Positions 1 to 9,333 are shown, numbered from the stretch's first letter. The stretch is DNA of 64,000 nucleotides from Rikenellaceae bacterium (GCA_015059905.1 SUZN01000001.1:407212-471211); one strand, 5' to 3'. Program-made: numbers and translations. Notes: generated by a model from the sequence alone, not told the origin.

Positions 1-79
1 TGTTGCGAAGGTGCTAATGGAGGATTGAAGAGGGTGTCGCACGTCAACAGCAGCTGAATAATAACCTAATTTTACATCA

Positions 80-1024
80 ATGAAAAGAATTGTAGCTCTT
101 TTGCTGTTTTTAATCTGTGCTTGGGGCGGTGTCAGCGCAAACGGAAGTGCACACGGGAGCGTGAACGCAAACGCAAACGCAAACACAAACGCAAACGTAA
201 ACGCAAACGTAAACAAGGACAATGGAACACTTACCGAACATACAATCAAGCACAAAGGCATTGAATACACCTACTATCTTTACACTCCCCAAAATCTGCC
301 GAAGGATGCTCCTCTGGTGATGGTTTTTCACGGTTATGATGGGCGCAATCTGCCTGCGTTAAGTTACGGTTTTAACCCTGTCGCTGACCAGAATGGTTTT
401 GCGGTGTGTTATCCGAGTGGACCAAAAGATTTTCGAGGTGCGGCCTGCTGGGCGGTCGGTTACTCGTTTCATGTTGAGAATGGCTGGGAGCGCGATGATG
501 TGGGCTTTACAATAAAGTTGGTCCGCCATTTGCAAAAAGAGTATGGTTTCTCAAGGCATAATGTTTTTGCCACAGGTCACTCAAACGGTGGCGAGATGAG
601 CTATCTTTTGGCTTACAAGGCGTCGCATATCTTCGCGGCTGTGGCTCCTATTTCGGGCTTGACGATGGAGTGGATGTATCGTGAGTTGAAGGCAAAGCGC
701 CCCATTCCTCTGCTGGAGATACACGGAACGAAGGATGTTGTCTCAAAATGGGAGGGCGACCCCGATAACAAGGATGGTTGGGGTGAGTATATCGCCGTTC
801 CTCGTGCGGTGAGCTATTGGGCAGCGGTAAATCGCTGTACGCACGAGGAGCGAGAGGAGTTGCCACAACGTAATAACAAGGTCATAGCGCACCGATATGT
901 TGATGGTATTGGCGGTAATCAGGTGTGGCTCTATGAGGTGGTTGGCGGCTCGCACTCGTGGGCGGATGGGGATATGAATCCCGCCGCCGAGATTTGGAAA
1001 TTTTTTAGTCTGTATATCAAGTAA
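80..1024 (+). CDS. Secreted alpha/beta-hydrolase esterase, PHB-depolymerase/feruloyl-esterase (LpqC) type
   Basis: Likely exported serine esterase acting on ester-linked decorations of polysaccharides or similar polymers. An N-terminal signal peptide is followed by a low-complexity Asn-rich linker (about residues 22-48) and then an alpha/beta-hydrolase core. The nucleophile elbow is GHSNGG; the acid is probably the Asp in HGTKD; the His is in GGSHSW near the C-terminus. The order Ser-Asp-His and the length of 314 residues fit the family. The next gene, a GH130 glycosidase 28 bases downstream on the same strand, suggests joint work on a glycan. The true substrate cannot be read from sequence; feruloyl, acetyl and hydroxybutyrate esters are all possible. 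Confidence 0.8.
   Translation: MKRIVALLLFLICAWGGVSANGSAHGSVNANANANTNANVNANVNKDNGTLTEHTIKHKGIEYTYYLYTPQNLPKDAPLVMVFHGYDGRNLPALSYGFNPVADQNGFAVCYPSGPKDFRGAACWAVGYSFHVENGWERDDVGFTIKLVRHLQKEYGFSRHNVFATGHSNGGEMSYLLAYKASHIFAAVAPISGLTMEWMYRELKAKRPIPLLEIHGTKDVVSKWEGDPDNKDGWGEYIAVPRAVSYWAAVNRCTHEEREELPQRNNKVIAHRYVDGIGGNQVWLYEVVGGSHSWADGDMNPAAEIWKFFSLYIK
161..214 (+). repeat. In-frame hexanucleotide tandem repeat, nine units
   Basis: Nine near-identical 6-base units of the form GCAAAC, GTAAAC, ACAAAC or GTGAAC lie inside the esterase gene, just after the signal peptide. They encode an alternating (Ala/Val/Thr)-Asn tract. As the unit is two codons long, slippage would change linker length and not the reading frame. 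Confidence 0.9.
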
Positions 1025-1052
1025 AGAGTTTACATATTATTAACTATCAATT

Positions 1053-2177
1053 ATGAAGCTAAACTCAATTATGAAGAGGAACTTTATCTTATGCTGTGCG
1101 CTTGCCTTTGTGTTATCTGCGGCGGCGCAGACCAAAGACAAGGATTGGGCGTGGATGGATTTTGTGCGACCTGTGGGTGTGAATCCAGTGATGTCGCCTA
1201 CGGTAAACAGCCTGTTCTATTGCCCAATGCAAGGTAGAGCTATGTTGTGGGAGGAAAGTGATACGTTTAACCCTGCTGCAACGGTGCTGAATGGTCGTGT
1301 GGTGCTGCTATATCGTGCCGAGGATAACTCTGCTACGGGCATTGGTCAGCGCACTTCGCGCATCGGTTACGCCTCATCGGACGACGGACTCCATTTTGAG
1401 CGACACGGTGCTCCTGTGTTGTATCCCAACCCCTCGGATAGTCAGGCGGAGTTTGAGTGCCCTGGTGGATGCGAGGACCCTCGTGTTGCGATGACCGAGG
1501 ATGGCACCTATGTGATGTTCTACACCCAGTGGAATCGCAAGGTGGCACGCCTGGCAGTTGCTACTTCGCGCGACTTGATTCACTGGATAAAGCACGGCTC
1601 GGTATTCGCCCAGGCGTATGGAGGTCGTTTTAAGGATAATTTCTCAAAGTCGGCATCTATTGTGACGAAGATGAAGGGCGGCAAGCAGGTGATTGCCAAA
1701 ATCAATGGTAAATATTGGCTCTATTGGGGCGAGACCTTTGTAAATGTAGCAACCTCGGATGATTTGGTAAATTGGACTCCTATGCTTGATGCGGAGGGTA
1801 ATCTGTTGCGTGTGATGGAGCCTCGTGAGGGGTATTTCGATAGTCACCTTACAGAGTGCGGTCCTCCTGCTATCCTCACCAAGAAGGGTATCCTGCTCAT
1901 CTACAACGGCAAAAATCTGCCAGGCGACAAGGGCGACAGCCGCTACACCGCTAACGCTTATTGTGCTGGTCAGGCTCTGTTCGATGCCAAGAATCCAGCG
2001 CGATTTAAGGACCGCCTGGATGAGCCTTTCTTCATCCCCGAGACCGATTTCGAGAAGAGTGGTCAATACCCCGCAGGAACAGTTTTCGTTGAGGGTCTGG
2101 TGCCATTCAAAGGTGCGTGGTATCTCTATTACGGTTGCGCCGATTCGCGTGTGAGTGTGGCTGTTAGACAAGAGTAG
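1053..2177 (+). CDS. Secreted glycoside hydrolase family 130-like protein (beta-mannoside phosphorylase or mannosidase type)
   Basis: Predicted five-bladed beta-propeller enzyme of the GH130 type, whose members cleave or phosphorolyse beta-mannosides. Seen in the sequence: a signal peptide (residues 7-26 if the second Met at 1071 is the start), an early NPA motif, the blade motif LLYRAED, the segment GGCEDPRV, repeated S-x-D-[GL]-x-x-[FW] motifs and a late LYYGCADSRVSVA motif, all in the family order. The length of 374 residues is usual once the signal is added. Bacteroides GH130 enzymes act on yeast mannan, N-glycans and mannobiose; export favours a hydrolase over a phosphorylase, but that is inference. 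It lies 28 bases after the esterase and is probably co-transcribed with it. Start 1053 or 1071 is not settled. Confidence 0.8.
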   Translation: MKLNSIMKRNFILCCALAFVLSAAAQTKDKDWAWMDFVRPVGVNPVMSPTVNSLFYCPMQGRAMLWEESDTFNPAATVLNGRVVLLYRAEDNSATGIGQRTSRIGYASSDDGLHFERHGAPVLYPNPSDSQAEFECPGGCEDPRVAMTEDGTYVMFYTQWNRKVARLAVATSRDLIHWIKHGSVFAQAYGGRFKDNFSKSASIVTKMKGGKQVIAKINGKYWLYWGETFVNVATSDDLVNWTPMLDAEGNLLRVMEPREGYFDSHLTECGPPAILTKKGILLIYNGKNLPGDKGDSRYTANAYCAGQALFDAKNPARFKDRLDEPFFIPETDFEKSGQYPAGTVFVEGLVPFKGAWYLYYGCADSRVSVAVRQE

Positions 2178-2190
2178 AAATTAGTGATAG

Positions 2191-2214
2191 TGCCCGACCT
2201 AGTTTAGTTGGGCA
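2191..2214. terminator. Hairpin between convergent genes
   Basis: An 8-base stem (TGCCCGAC with GTTGGGCA, one G-U type pair) with a short loop is followed by a T-rich stretch. It lies between the GH130 gene and the stop codon of the opposing acyltransferase gene, so it can serve both. Confidence 0.6.
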
Positions 2215-3010
2215 TTGTTGTTTTAAGCGAGTAGGCAATCTCTCTTACCGTGCGGCATTTCTCGGTGGGGGAGTTGCCCTCGATAAGGTCTGCATCAAGC
2301 GGTGAGCCGAATACAATCCTGAAACATCTGCCGCGCTGGCGAAACAACTCATCGGCAAGCAACAGCAGCTCCACATTTAGCCGTATGCCGAGCGCGCGGC
2401 GCACCCTGTAAATATTATAAAATCGCCGCGACAGAGTGCCATCTACATATACAGGCACAATCTTTCTGTGGTATCGTTTAGCGTCCTTGATAAAGCGGTT
2501 GTGCCACTCGGTGTCCGCCACCTCGCCCTTTGTTATGCGCGAGCAGAAACCCGCAGGAAAGGTCAAAATCTGCTTGCTTTGAGAGTCAAGTGCGGCGTGA
2601 TATGTCTGGGAATGAAGGCTATGCTGGTTGCCATATTTATTGATTGGAATCCATAGCGGTTTTAGCGGTTCAATATGCATAAGCATATCATTTACAATCG
2701 TTCCGACGTCGCTAAATCTGCCTAGCAGAGCATCCGTAATCATCAATCCGTCGGCTCCTCCAAAAGGGTGGTTTGCGACAAAAATATATCTGTCGTCGAG
2801 TGGAATTTTAGCGCTTTCTAAAATCTTATATTTGATGTTTAACTCCTTGAGTGCGTGTTTGATAAACTGCGCGGGAGTGAGATGCTCGCCCGAAGATATA
2901 ATTTGGTTTATCTCTGTTTGATGAATAGCTTTTTCCGCCACTCGAATGAGCCATTTTGGTAGTCTTCGATTGGTGCGTTTGTGAATAATGTTTTCGATAT
3001 CAATCAGCAT
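2204..3010 (-). CDS. PlsC/OlsA-like lysolipid O-acyltransferase, possible glycine-lipid enzyme
   Basis: Probable membrane-associated acyltransferase. The core shows the acceptor-site motif NHPFGGADG (residues about 79-87), typical of the OlsA/GlsA-like branch where HP-x-GG-x-DG replaces the simple H-x4-D box, and a later FPAGF segment resembling the FPEG substrate motif. The length of 268 residues fits. In Bacteroides, proteins of this kind (GlsA) add the O-linked acyl chain in glycine lipid synthesis; the partner N-acyltransferase GlsB is not adjacent here, so the substrate stays open (lysophosphatidate or N-acyl-glycine). It is transcribed alone, convergent with the GH130 gene and divergent from the acetyltransferase at 3182. 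Confidence 0.72.
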   Translation of the reverse strand: MLIDIENIIHKRTNRRLPKWLIRVAEKAIHQTEINQIISSGEHLTPAQFIKHALKELNIKYKILESAKIPLDDRYIFVANHPFGGADGLMITDALLGRFSDVGTIVNDMLMHIEPLKPLWIPINKYGNQHSLHSQTYHAALDSQSKQILTFPAGFCSRITKGEVADTEWHNRFIKDAKRYHRKIVPVYVDGTLSRRFYNIYRVRRALGIRLNVELLLLADELFRQRGRCFRIVFGSPLDADLIEGNSPTEKCRTVREIAYSLKTTMPN

Positions 3011-3148
3011 AAAATTCCTCGGTTAAATAGCACTCTGCGAAATATGAAAAATGGCATAAATTTTCATTTTGCAACGTTGCTATGAAAAAATCGTTCCACA
3101 ATAGGAATTTTTGTGGTTTAATTCTACTTCAGCGAAGCGATTATTTCG

Positions 3149-3156
3149 TATATTTG
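3149..3156 (+). promoter_or_regulatory. Bacteroidetes -7 promoter element before the acetyltransferase gene
   Basis: TATATTTG matches TAnnTTTG and lies 26 bases before the start codon at 3182. The -33 element is weak. Confidence 0.6.
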
Positions 3157-3181
3157 TAATCAAAGTAAAAAATCACTACCT

Positions 3182-4291
3182 ATGAATTCAAATCGTTTAC
3201 AATCTTTGGATGCCCTGCGAGGCTTCGATATGTTTTTTATTATGGGTCTTTCGGGCCTGATTACAGCGTTGTGTGCGCTTGCACCTTGTGGTTTTACCGA
3301 GGAGCTTGCTCTGCAGATGAAACACGTTGAGTGGGATGGTCTGCGTCATCACGACACCATCTTTCCTCTATTCCTCTTCCTGGCGGGTGTGTCGTTCCCA
3401 TTCTCTTACGCTCGTCAGCGCGAGATGGGCGCCTCTTCGGCTAAAATCTATTGGAAGATTGTGCGTCGCGGCATAGTTCTCGTCTTGCTTGGAATGGTCT
3501 ATAATGGTCTGTTTAAGCTCGATTTCGATTCTCTGCGTTGTGCTAGTGTGCTGGGTCGTATAGGTTTGGCGTGGATGTTTGCGGCATTGTTGTTTGTGAG
3601 TTGTGGCGTGAAGGCGCGCGTGGCGATAAGTGTTACTATTTTAATTGGTTACGCTCTGCTTATTAAGTTTGTCGGAGCGCCCGATGTCGAAGGTGCTGAC
3701 CCGCTTTCGATGCAGGGAAATCTGGTGGGATATATTGACCGATTGTTTATGCCTGGTCGTTTGATTTATGATGGTGGCAGATTTGACCCCGAGGGATTGC
3801 TCTCTACCTTGCCTGCTGTTGTGACAGCTATGCTTGGTATGTTTACGGGTGAGTTAATACGCCTTCCCGAGCAGCGTCTGTCGGGTAATAGAAAGTGTCA
3901 CTATATGGTTGGAGCAGCTGTCGTTTTGGCTTTGGTTGCTATTGTTTTCGACGGTTTTGTTCCTGTAAATAAAATGTTGTGGTCGAGCACGTTTGTCTGC
4001 GCGGTGGGCGCCTATTCGCTGGCAATGATGGCGCTGTTCTATTATATTGTTGATGTGCGCGGCTGGCGCAGTTGGACTTTGCCATTCAGAGTTGTGGGTA
4101 TGAACTCCATTACGATCTACCTGGCGCAGCGAATTATCAATTTTGGAGGCATCTCAACCTTTTTTTTTGGTGGTGTGGCGAAGCTCTGTCCCGAGCAGTG
4201 GGCTACGGTGGTACACTCCGTAGGTTATCTGCTTGTGAGCTGGCTTTTCCTCTATTTCCTCTACCGAAAGAAGGTATTCTTGAAGGTGTAG
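3182..4291 (+). CDS. Multi-pass membrane acetyltransferase, HGSNAT/NagX-like (DUF5009 type)
   Basis: Polytopic inner-membrane protein of 369 residues with about ten hydrophobic segments. It opens with RLQSLDALRGFDM, the hallmark of the heparan-alpha-glucosaminide N-acetyltransferase/NagX group, and has the later H-x-x-[WF]-[DE]-G and FPLFLFLAGVS motifs. Family members move acetyl groups from cytoplasmic acetyl-CoA across the membrane to amino sugars. In Bacteroidales such genes are often linked to host-glycan or peptidoglycan amino-sugar use, but no such locus is next to it, so the acceptor is unknown. It is monocistronic, with its own promoter upstream. Confidence 0.8.
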   Translation: MNSNRLQSLDALRGFDMFFIMGLSGLITALCALAPCGFTEELALQMKHVEWDGLRHHDTIFPLFLFLAGVSFPFSYARQREMGASSAKIYWKIVRRGIVLVLLGMVYNGLFKLDFDSLRCASVLGRIGLAWMFAALLFVSCGVKARVAISVTILIGYALLIKFVGAPDVEGADPLSMQGNLVGYIDRLFMPGRLIYDGGRFDPEGLLSTLPAVVTAMLGMFTGELIRLPEQRLSGNRKCHYMVGAAVVLALVAIVFDGFVPVNKMLWSSTFVCAVGAYSLAMMALFYYIVDVRGWRSWTLPFRVVGMNSITIYLAQRIINFGGISTFFFGGVAKLCPEQWATVVHSVGYLLVSWLFLYFLYRKKVFLKV

Positions 4292-4337
4292 TCGTTACAT
4301 TACTTCAGTAATGTATGGTAAAATTGCATTTTTTTTG

Positions 4338-4345
4338 TAATTTTG
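4338..4345 (+). promoter_or_regulatory. Bacteroidetes -7 promoter element of the suf operon
   Basis: TAATTTTG matches TAnnTTTG and lies 20 bases before the ATG at 4365. Transcription would begin close to 4352, so the leader is very short and the in-frame TTG at 4356 is unlikely to be the start. Confidence 0.65.
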
Positions 4346-4364
4346 CCACCTATAATTGCATATT

Positions 4365-5801
4365 ATGGCTGAAAAAGAGATAATAGATACTATTGAGGGC
4401 GAATACAAATACGGTTTTACGACTGATATTGAGACCGAAACCATCGCCCGAGGCTTGAATGAGGATGTTGTGCGCCTCATTTCAGCCAAGAAACAGGAGC
4501 CTGAATGGATGCTTGAGCGTCGATTGAAGGCTTTTCGTCATTGGCAGAAGATGCCACTGCCCGAGTGGGCGCACCTTGATATTCCCGAAATTGATTTTCA
4601 GGATATCATCTACTATGCCGCCCCCAAGCAGATTAAAAAACTCGGCTCGATGGACGAGGTTGATCCTGAGCTCAAGCGCACGTTTGACAAGTTGGGTATT
4701 CCTCTCGAGGAGCAGATGGCTCTGGCGGGTGTTGCCGTTGATGCTGTGATGGACTCGGTGTCGGTCAAGACCACCTTCCGCGAGACATTGGCTGAAAAGG
4801 GCATCATCTTTTGCTCTATTTCGGAGGCTATACGCGAGTATCCCGACCTGGTGCAGAAGTATCTGGGCTCGGTTGTGCCTTATACCGATAACTTCTACGC
4901 AGCACTTAATGCCGCAGTCTTTTCTGATGGCTCGTTCTGCTATATCCCCAAGGGAGTACGATGCCCTATGGAGCTTTCGACCTACTTCCGTATCAATGCC
5001 GAGAATACGGGTCAGTTCGAGCGTACGTTGCTGGTTGCAGACGAGGACGCTTATGTGAGCTATCTGGAGGGGTGTACTGCGCCACGTCGTGACGAAAATC
5101 AGCTCCACGCTGCCGTCGTTGAGATTGTCGTTGAGCGTGATGCCGAGGTTAAGTATTCGACAGTGCAGAATTGGTATCCAGGCGATAAGGATGGCAAGGG
5201 CGGCATCTATAACTTTGTGACCAAGCGAGGCTTGTGCCGTGAGAATGCGCGTTTGTCGTGGACACAGGTTGAGACAGGCTCTGCCATCACGTGGAAATAT
5301 CCGAGCTGTGTGCTGCTGGGTGATAACTCTGTGGGCGAGTTCTACTCGGTTGCTATGACCAATAACTACCAGCAGGCAGATACAGGCACCAAGATGATAC
5401 ACCTGGGTCGCAACACCCGTAGCCGTATCGTGTCGAAGGGTATCTCGGCAGGCAAGAGTCAGAATGCCTATCGTGGTCTGGTGCGTGTGTCGAAGGGCGC
5501 GGAAAATGCGCGTAACTACTCGCAGTGTGACTCGCTGCTTATTGGCGATAAGTGCGGAGCGCACACCTTCCCTGTGATTGAGTCGGCCAATGCGTCGGCA
5601 GTTGTTGAGCACGAGGCAACAACTTCGAAGATTTCCGAGGAGCAGCTTTTGTATTGCCGTCAGCGAGGTCTTTCGACCGAGGATGCAGTTGGTCTTATCG
5701 TGAATGGCTATGCCCGCGAAGTGATTGCCAAGTTGCCTATGGAGTTTGCCGTTGAGGCGCAGAAGCTGCTTGCTATTAACCTTGAGGGCTCGGTTGGATA
5801 A
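4365..5801 (+). CDS. sufB: Fe-S cluster assembly scaffold SufB
   Basis: Core subunit of the SufBCD complex, which builds Fe-S clusters in the cytoplasm with sulfur from SufS and ATP hydrolysis by SufC. The 478-residue length is normal. Conserved blocks are present, including the [17 protein letters not shown] segment, the beta-helix core with YLEGCTAP, the SKGISAG-x-S-x-N-x-YRG region and the C-terminal [13 protein letters not shown] block that carries the conserved Cys used for assembly. It opens the operon sufB-sufC-sufD-sufS. ATG 4365 was chosen over TTG 4356 because of the promoter position and the usual N-terminus of the family. Confidence 0.96.
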   Translation: MAEKEIIDTIEGEYKYGFTTDIETETIARGLNEDVVRLISAKKQEPEWMLERRLKAFRHWQKMPLPEWAHLDIPEIDFQDIIYYAAPKQIKKLGSMDEVDPELKRTFDKLGIPLEEQMALAGVAVDAVMDSVSVKTTFRETLAEKGIIFCSISEAIREYPDLVQKYLGSVVPYTDNFYAALNAAVFSDGSFCYIPKGVRCPMELSTYFRINAENTGQFERTLLVADEDAYVSYLEGCTAPRRDENQLHAAVVEIVVERDAEVKYSTVQNWYPGDKDGKGGIYNFVTKRGLCRENARLSWTQVETGSAITWKYPSCVLLGDNSVGEFYSVAMTNNYQQADTGTKMIHLGRNTRSRIVSKGISAGKSQNAYRGLVRVSKGAENARNYSQCDSLLIGDKCGAHTFPVIESANASAVVEHEATTSKISEEQLLYCRQRGLSTEDAVGLIVNGYAREVIAKLPMEFAVEAQKLLAINLEGSVG

Positions 5802-5828
5802 TATTAGAATTGAGTAAAAAGAAGATAT

Positions 5829-6581
5829 ATGTTAAAGATAACAAATTTGCACGCCAGCGTTGAGGATAAGGAGATTCTTCGAGGCATTAACCTTGAAGTA
5901 CACGCAGGCGAGGTACACGCCATAATGGGACCTAATGGTTCGGGAAAATCTACACTCGCATCTGTTTTGGCGGGCAACGAGAAGTTCACCGTCACCGAGG
6001 GCGAGGTTGAGTTTATGGGTCAAAATCTGTTGGAACTCTCGATTGAGGATCGTGCCCGTATGGGTATGTTCCTTGGTTTTCAGTATCCTGTGGAGATTCC
6101 AGGTGTTACGATGGCTAACTTTATGAAGATGGCTGTCAATGAGCAGCGTAAGTTTCGTGGTGAGGAGCCTCTCACGGCGGGCGAGTTTTTGCGTATGATG
6201 CGCGAGAAGAGTGCCGTTGTGGAGCTTGACTCTAAACTCACCAACCGTGCTGTGAACGAGGGTTTCTCGGGTGGTGAGAAGAAGAAGAACGAGATTTTTC
6301 AGATGGCTATGCTTCAGCCAAAGCTCGCTGTGTTGGATGAGACCGATTCAGGTCTTGATATTGACGCTTTGCGTATCGTAGCTACAGGTGTGACGAAGTT
6401 GCACACCGAGGAGAATGCAACGGTTGTGATTACTCACTATCAGCGACTGCTTGATTACATTGTACCCGACTATGTTCACGTTCTCTATCACGGTCGCATA
6501 ATCTACACTGGCGACAAGACTCTTGCGCTGAAGCTTGAGAAGGATGGTTACGATTGGCTTATTAACGAATACGATAAGTAG
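5829..6581 (+). CDS. sufC: Fe-S assembly ATPase SufC
   Basis: ABC-type ATPase of the SufBCD complex. Walker A is GPNGSGKST (about residue 38), the signature is FSGGEKKKNE, Walker B ends in LDETDSGLDID and the switch His is in VVITHYQRLLDY. SufC normally has this ETDSGLDID form in place of the DEPTSGLD of transporters. The length of 250 residues is typical. It lies 27 bases after sufB and one base before sufD, so translation with sufD is probably coupled. Confidence 0.96.
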   Translation: MLKITNLHASVEDKEILRGINLEVHAGEVHAIMGPNGSGKSTLASVLAGNEKFTVTEGEVEFMGQNLLELSIEDRARMGMFLGFQYPVEIPGVTMANFMKMAVNEQRKFRGEEPLTAGEFLRMMREKSAVVELDSKLTNRAVNEGFSGGEKKKNEIFQMAMLQPKLAVLDETDSGLDIDALRIVATGVTKLHTEENATVVITHYQRLLDYIVPDYVHVLYHGRIIYTGDKTLALKLEKDGYDWLINEYDK

Positions 6582-6582
6582 A

Positions 6583-7398
6583 ATGGGTATTTTGGATAGT
6601 TTAGCTTCGTTGTGTGGCGATAATATCGCATCGCAAGAGATTACGCTTGCCGATGGTACGCCTGCGCTTCTGCTTGTAAACCCCACCAAGGTTGAGTGTG
6701 GTGTGGCGGAGCAGGGCGAGGAGTATATTATCGTTCTGCATACCCACGAGGGCGAATCGAAGCTTGTGATAGATATGATGCCCCACTCGAAGATTCGTAT
6801 GGTGCAGGTGGCTTTGTCTGCGGCTGCGTGTCGTTGCGAGTTGCGCCAGCAGACGGGCAGCCAGAGCAGCGTGGTCAGCATCGCTGTGGGCGGTGGAAAG
6901 TTGGATTATGTGGTTGATTTGAATGGCTCTTATGCTGTAAGCTCGTTGCGTGCAGCCTTTTTGGCGGGCGATGAGGAGAGCGTAAAGGTTGGCGTAAGGG
7001 TAAACCATAACGTGTCGGACTGCAACAGCTTCTCTTTGGTTAAGGGTGTTGCTGGCGGCAAGGCGAAAGGCGAGTTTGAGGGTATGGTATATGTTGCTCC
7101 CGATGCACAGCGCACCGATGCCGTGCAGACCTCTCGCAATATCGTCATTGGTAGCGAGGCGCGTATCAATACCAAGCCGCAGCTTGAGATTTATGCCGAC
7201 GATGTGAAGTGTTCGCACGGCGCAACAGTGGGTCAGCTCGATAGTGAGGCAGTGCTATATATGCGTCAGCGTGGTCTCTCGCTTGAGCAGGCGAAGCGTC
7301 TGCAAATAGAGGGCTTCGTGAGCGATATTGTCCTCGGCTCGCAACACTTTGGCGAGGCTCTGGCAGAGGAGCTTAATGCAAAACTTGAGAAGATTTAA
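6583..7398 (+). CDS. sufD: Fe-S assembly protein SufD, short form
   Basis: Partner of SufB in the scaffold heterodimer. The beta-helix core and C-terminal helices are present, with ADDVKCSHGATVG holding the conserved His and the following YMRQRGLS block. At 271 residues it is much shorter than usual SufD (about 420-450); the N-terminal helical domain is absent, and the region before the start codon is fully occupied by sufC. ATG 6583 directly follows the sufC stop; an earlier in-frame start would overlap sufC and does not restore the missing domain. It is probably functional, since sequence conservation in the core is good and the operon is intact. Confidence 0.88.
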   Translation: MGILDSLASLCGDNIASQEITLADGTPALLLVNPTKVECGVAEQGEEYIIVLHTHEGESKLVIDMMPHSKIRMVQVALSAAACRCELRQQTGSQSSVVSIAVGGGKLDYVVDLNGSYAVSSLRAAFLAGDEESVKVGVRVNHNVSDCNSFSLVKGVAGGKAKGEFEGMVYVAPDAQRTDAVQTSRNIVIGSEARINTKPQLEIYADDVKCSHGATVGQLDSEAVLYMRQRGLSLEQAKRLQIEGFVSDIVLGSQHFGEALAEELNAKLEKI

Positions 7399-7399
7399 G

Positions 7400-8617
7400 A
7401 TGTTTGATGTCAATACCATACGCAAAGATTTCCCTATCCTTTCACGTCAGGTGAACGGCAAACCTCTGGTCTACCTCGACAGCGGAGCCACAGCGCAGAA
7501 GCCCGAATGTGTGATTGAGGCGGTTAATCGTATGCACCGTGAGCAGAATGCCAATATCCATCGTGGTGTGCATCATCTTTCGGAGGAGGCGACCTCGATG
7601 TACGAAGCGGCACGCGAGCGAGTGCGTGAGTTTATCGGAGCTGCGGCGCGTGAGGAGGTTATCTTCACCGCTGGTGCGACAGCCTCGATTAACACCGTTG
7701 CCTATGCGTGGGGCGAGGAGTTTTTGCATAGTGGCGACAATATTATAGTGAGCGAGATGGAGCACCACTCCAATATCGTTCCCTGGCAGCTCATAGCCCA
7801 GCGTAAGGGAGCCGAGTTGCGTGTGTTGCCGTTTGACGATGAGGGTCGCCTGATGATTGAGAAGCTGGATGAGCTGCTCGATACACGCACCCGTATGGTG
7901 GCGGTTACGCAGGCTTCCAATACTCTCGGCACTCGTCCTGACCTGAAGACAATCATCGACAAGGCTCACTCTGTGGATGCTGTTGTGATGGTTGATGGTT
8001 GCCAGGGCGTGGTGCACGGTGGGGTAGATGTCCAGGCGTTGGATTGTGATTTCTACGCCTTTTCGGGTCATAAGCTCTATGCCCCAACAGGTATCGGTGT
8101 GCTCTATGGCAAGCAGTCGTTGCTTGAGCAGATGCCTCCATTCTTGTGCGGTGGCGATATGGTCGATAGGGTATCGTTCGAGCGTACGACCTATGCCCCT
8201 CTGCCACTGAAGTTTGAGGCTGGTACGGCAAATTTTGTCGGCGCCATAGGCTTGGGCGAGGCTGTCGGTTACCTCCAGACACTCGACCTTAAGGCTGTGG
8301 AGGAGTATGAGCGCGACCTGACCGCCTATGCTACCGAGTTGCTCTCCGCTATTGACGGCTTGAAGATTTACGGTACGACCGAAGATAAGTGTTCAATAGT
8401 GTCGTTTAATGTCGAGGGTGTTCACCCTTATGATATGGGTATGATACTCGATAAATTGGGTATAGCGGTGCGTACGGGTCAGCATTGTGCCGAGCCTGTG
8501 ATGACGCACTATGGCGTGACGGGTATGTGTCGCGCATCGATGGCGATGTATAATACGCGTGAGGAGATTGAGGCGTTGCATAGAGGTGTGGAGCGCGCTG
8601 TGAGAATGTTGAGATAA
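7400..8617 (+). CDS. sufS: Cysteine desulfurase SufS
   Basis: PLP enzyme that takes sulfur from L-cysteine and passes it to the Suf machinery. Visible hallmarks: the PLP-lysine in FSGHKLYAPTGIG (Lys225), the catalytic Cys in RTGQHCAEP (Cys363, short loop of type II desulfurases) and the early LDSGATAQKP and HRGVHHLS motifs. The length of 405 residues is usual. ATG 7400 follows the sufD stop by one base and gives the family N-terminus; an upstream in-frame start would overlap sufD by about 70 bases. No sufE or sufU follows in this operon. Confidence 0.95.
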   Translation: MFDVNTIRKDFPILSRQVNGKPLVYLDSGATAQKPECVIEAVNRMHREQNANIHRGVHHLSEEATSMYEAARERVREFIGAAAREEVIFTAGATASINTVAYAWGEEFLHSGDNIIVSEMEHHSNIVPWQLIAQRKGAELRVLPFDDEGRLMIEKLDELLDTRTRMVAVTQASNTLGTRPDLKTIIDKAHSVDAVVMVDGCQGVVHGGVDVQALDCDFYAFSGHKLYAPTGIGVLYGKQSLLEQMPPFLCGGDMVDRVSFERTTYAPLPLKFEAGTANFVGAIGLGEAVGYLQTLDLKAVEEYERDLTAYATELLSAIDGLKIYGTTEDKCSIVSFNVEGVHPYDMGMILDKLGIAVRTGQHCAEPVMTHYGVTGMCRASMAMYNTREEIEALHRGVERAVRMLR

Positions 8618-8648
8618 GCAAGATAAAAACCAAACTAAAGAAGAAATT

Positions 8649-9326
8649 ATGTTTATAGTCCTTGAAGGAGTTGATGGCTCTGGCAAATCTACGCAGATTG
8701 CCAACCTGCGACAGTTGTTCGCCGAGCGAGGCATTGAGAGTGAGTATCTTCACTTTCCTCGTTTCGATGCTCCCTATTTTGGCGATTTGATAGCTCGCTT
8801 TTTGCGTGGTGAGCTTGGCTCGATAGAGCAGGTTGACCCCTATATCGTGGCGCTGTTATATGCGGGCGATAGGCGTGATGCCGCAACAAAGATAAATGAG
8901 TGGCTCTCTGCGGGCAAGGTTGTGCTGGTCGATCGTTATGTCTATTCCAACGTAGGCTATCAGTGCGCGAAGATTGAGGATGCGGCGGAGCGCGAAAAGT
9001 TGCGTAAATGGATACTCGACCTTGAATTTGATTACTTCGCCATTCCTCGCCCTGATGTGTCACTTTTCCTGGATGTGCCATTTGCCTTCACCGAGCGTAA
9101 ACTCAAGGAGCAGCGCGAGGGTGATGACCGCGCCTATTTGCAGGGTAAGCAGGATATCCACGAGCAGTCGATGGATCTTCAGCGCAAGGTGCGTCAGGTA
9201 TATATCGACGCAGCCGAATATGATGACCATATGCACGTTGTGGATTGCACCTCGGAGGGAGAGATGGCATCGCCAGCGGAGATATTTTCTCGTATAATGA
9301 AGGTCGTGGAGCCTTACATCAAATAA
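8649..9326 (+). CDS. tmk: Thymidylate kinase
   Basis: Phosphorylates dTMP to dTDP. The P-loop GVDGSGKST is at about residues 8-16, the DRY motif (VDRYVYSN) about residue 97, and the substrate-specific LFLDVP segment about residue 138. At 225 residues it is slightly long for the family (about 205-215). It follows sufS by 31 bases and precedes the DoxX gene by 7, so it is probably part of the same transcript. Confidence 0.93.
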   Translation: MFIVLEGVDGSGKSTQIANLRQLFAERGIESEYLHFPRFDAPYFGDLIARFLRGELGSIEQVDPYIVALLYAGDRRDAATKINEWLSAGKVVLVDRYVYSNVGYQCAKIEDAAEREKLRKWILDLEFDYFAIPRPDVSLFLDVPFAFTERKLKEQREGDDRAYLQGKQDIHEQSMDLQRKVRQVYIDAAEYDDHMHVVDCTSEGEMASPAEIFSRIMKVVEPYIK

Positions 9327-9333
9327 CGACAGA

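Noticed and set aside
1..57. Possible C-terminal tail of an upstream gene
   Set aside because: Two frames are open to a stop (at 26-28 and at 55-57) and neither can be assigned to a protein.
110..331. Minus-strand frame with repeated Val-Cys
   Set aside because: Produced only by the hexamer repeat of the esterase gene.
4482..5612. Long open frame of 376 codons on the minus strand over sufB
   Set aside because: Antisense shadow of a well-conserved gene; composition is rich in Arg, His, Leu and Cys and no motif is visible.
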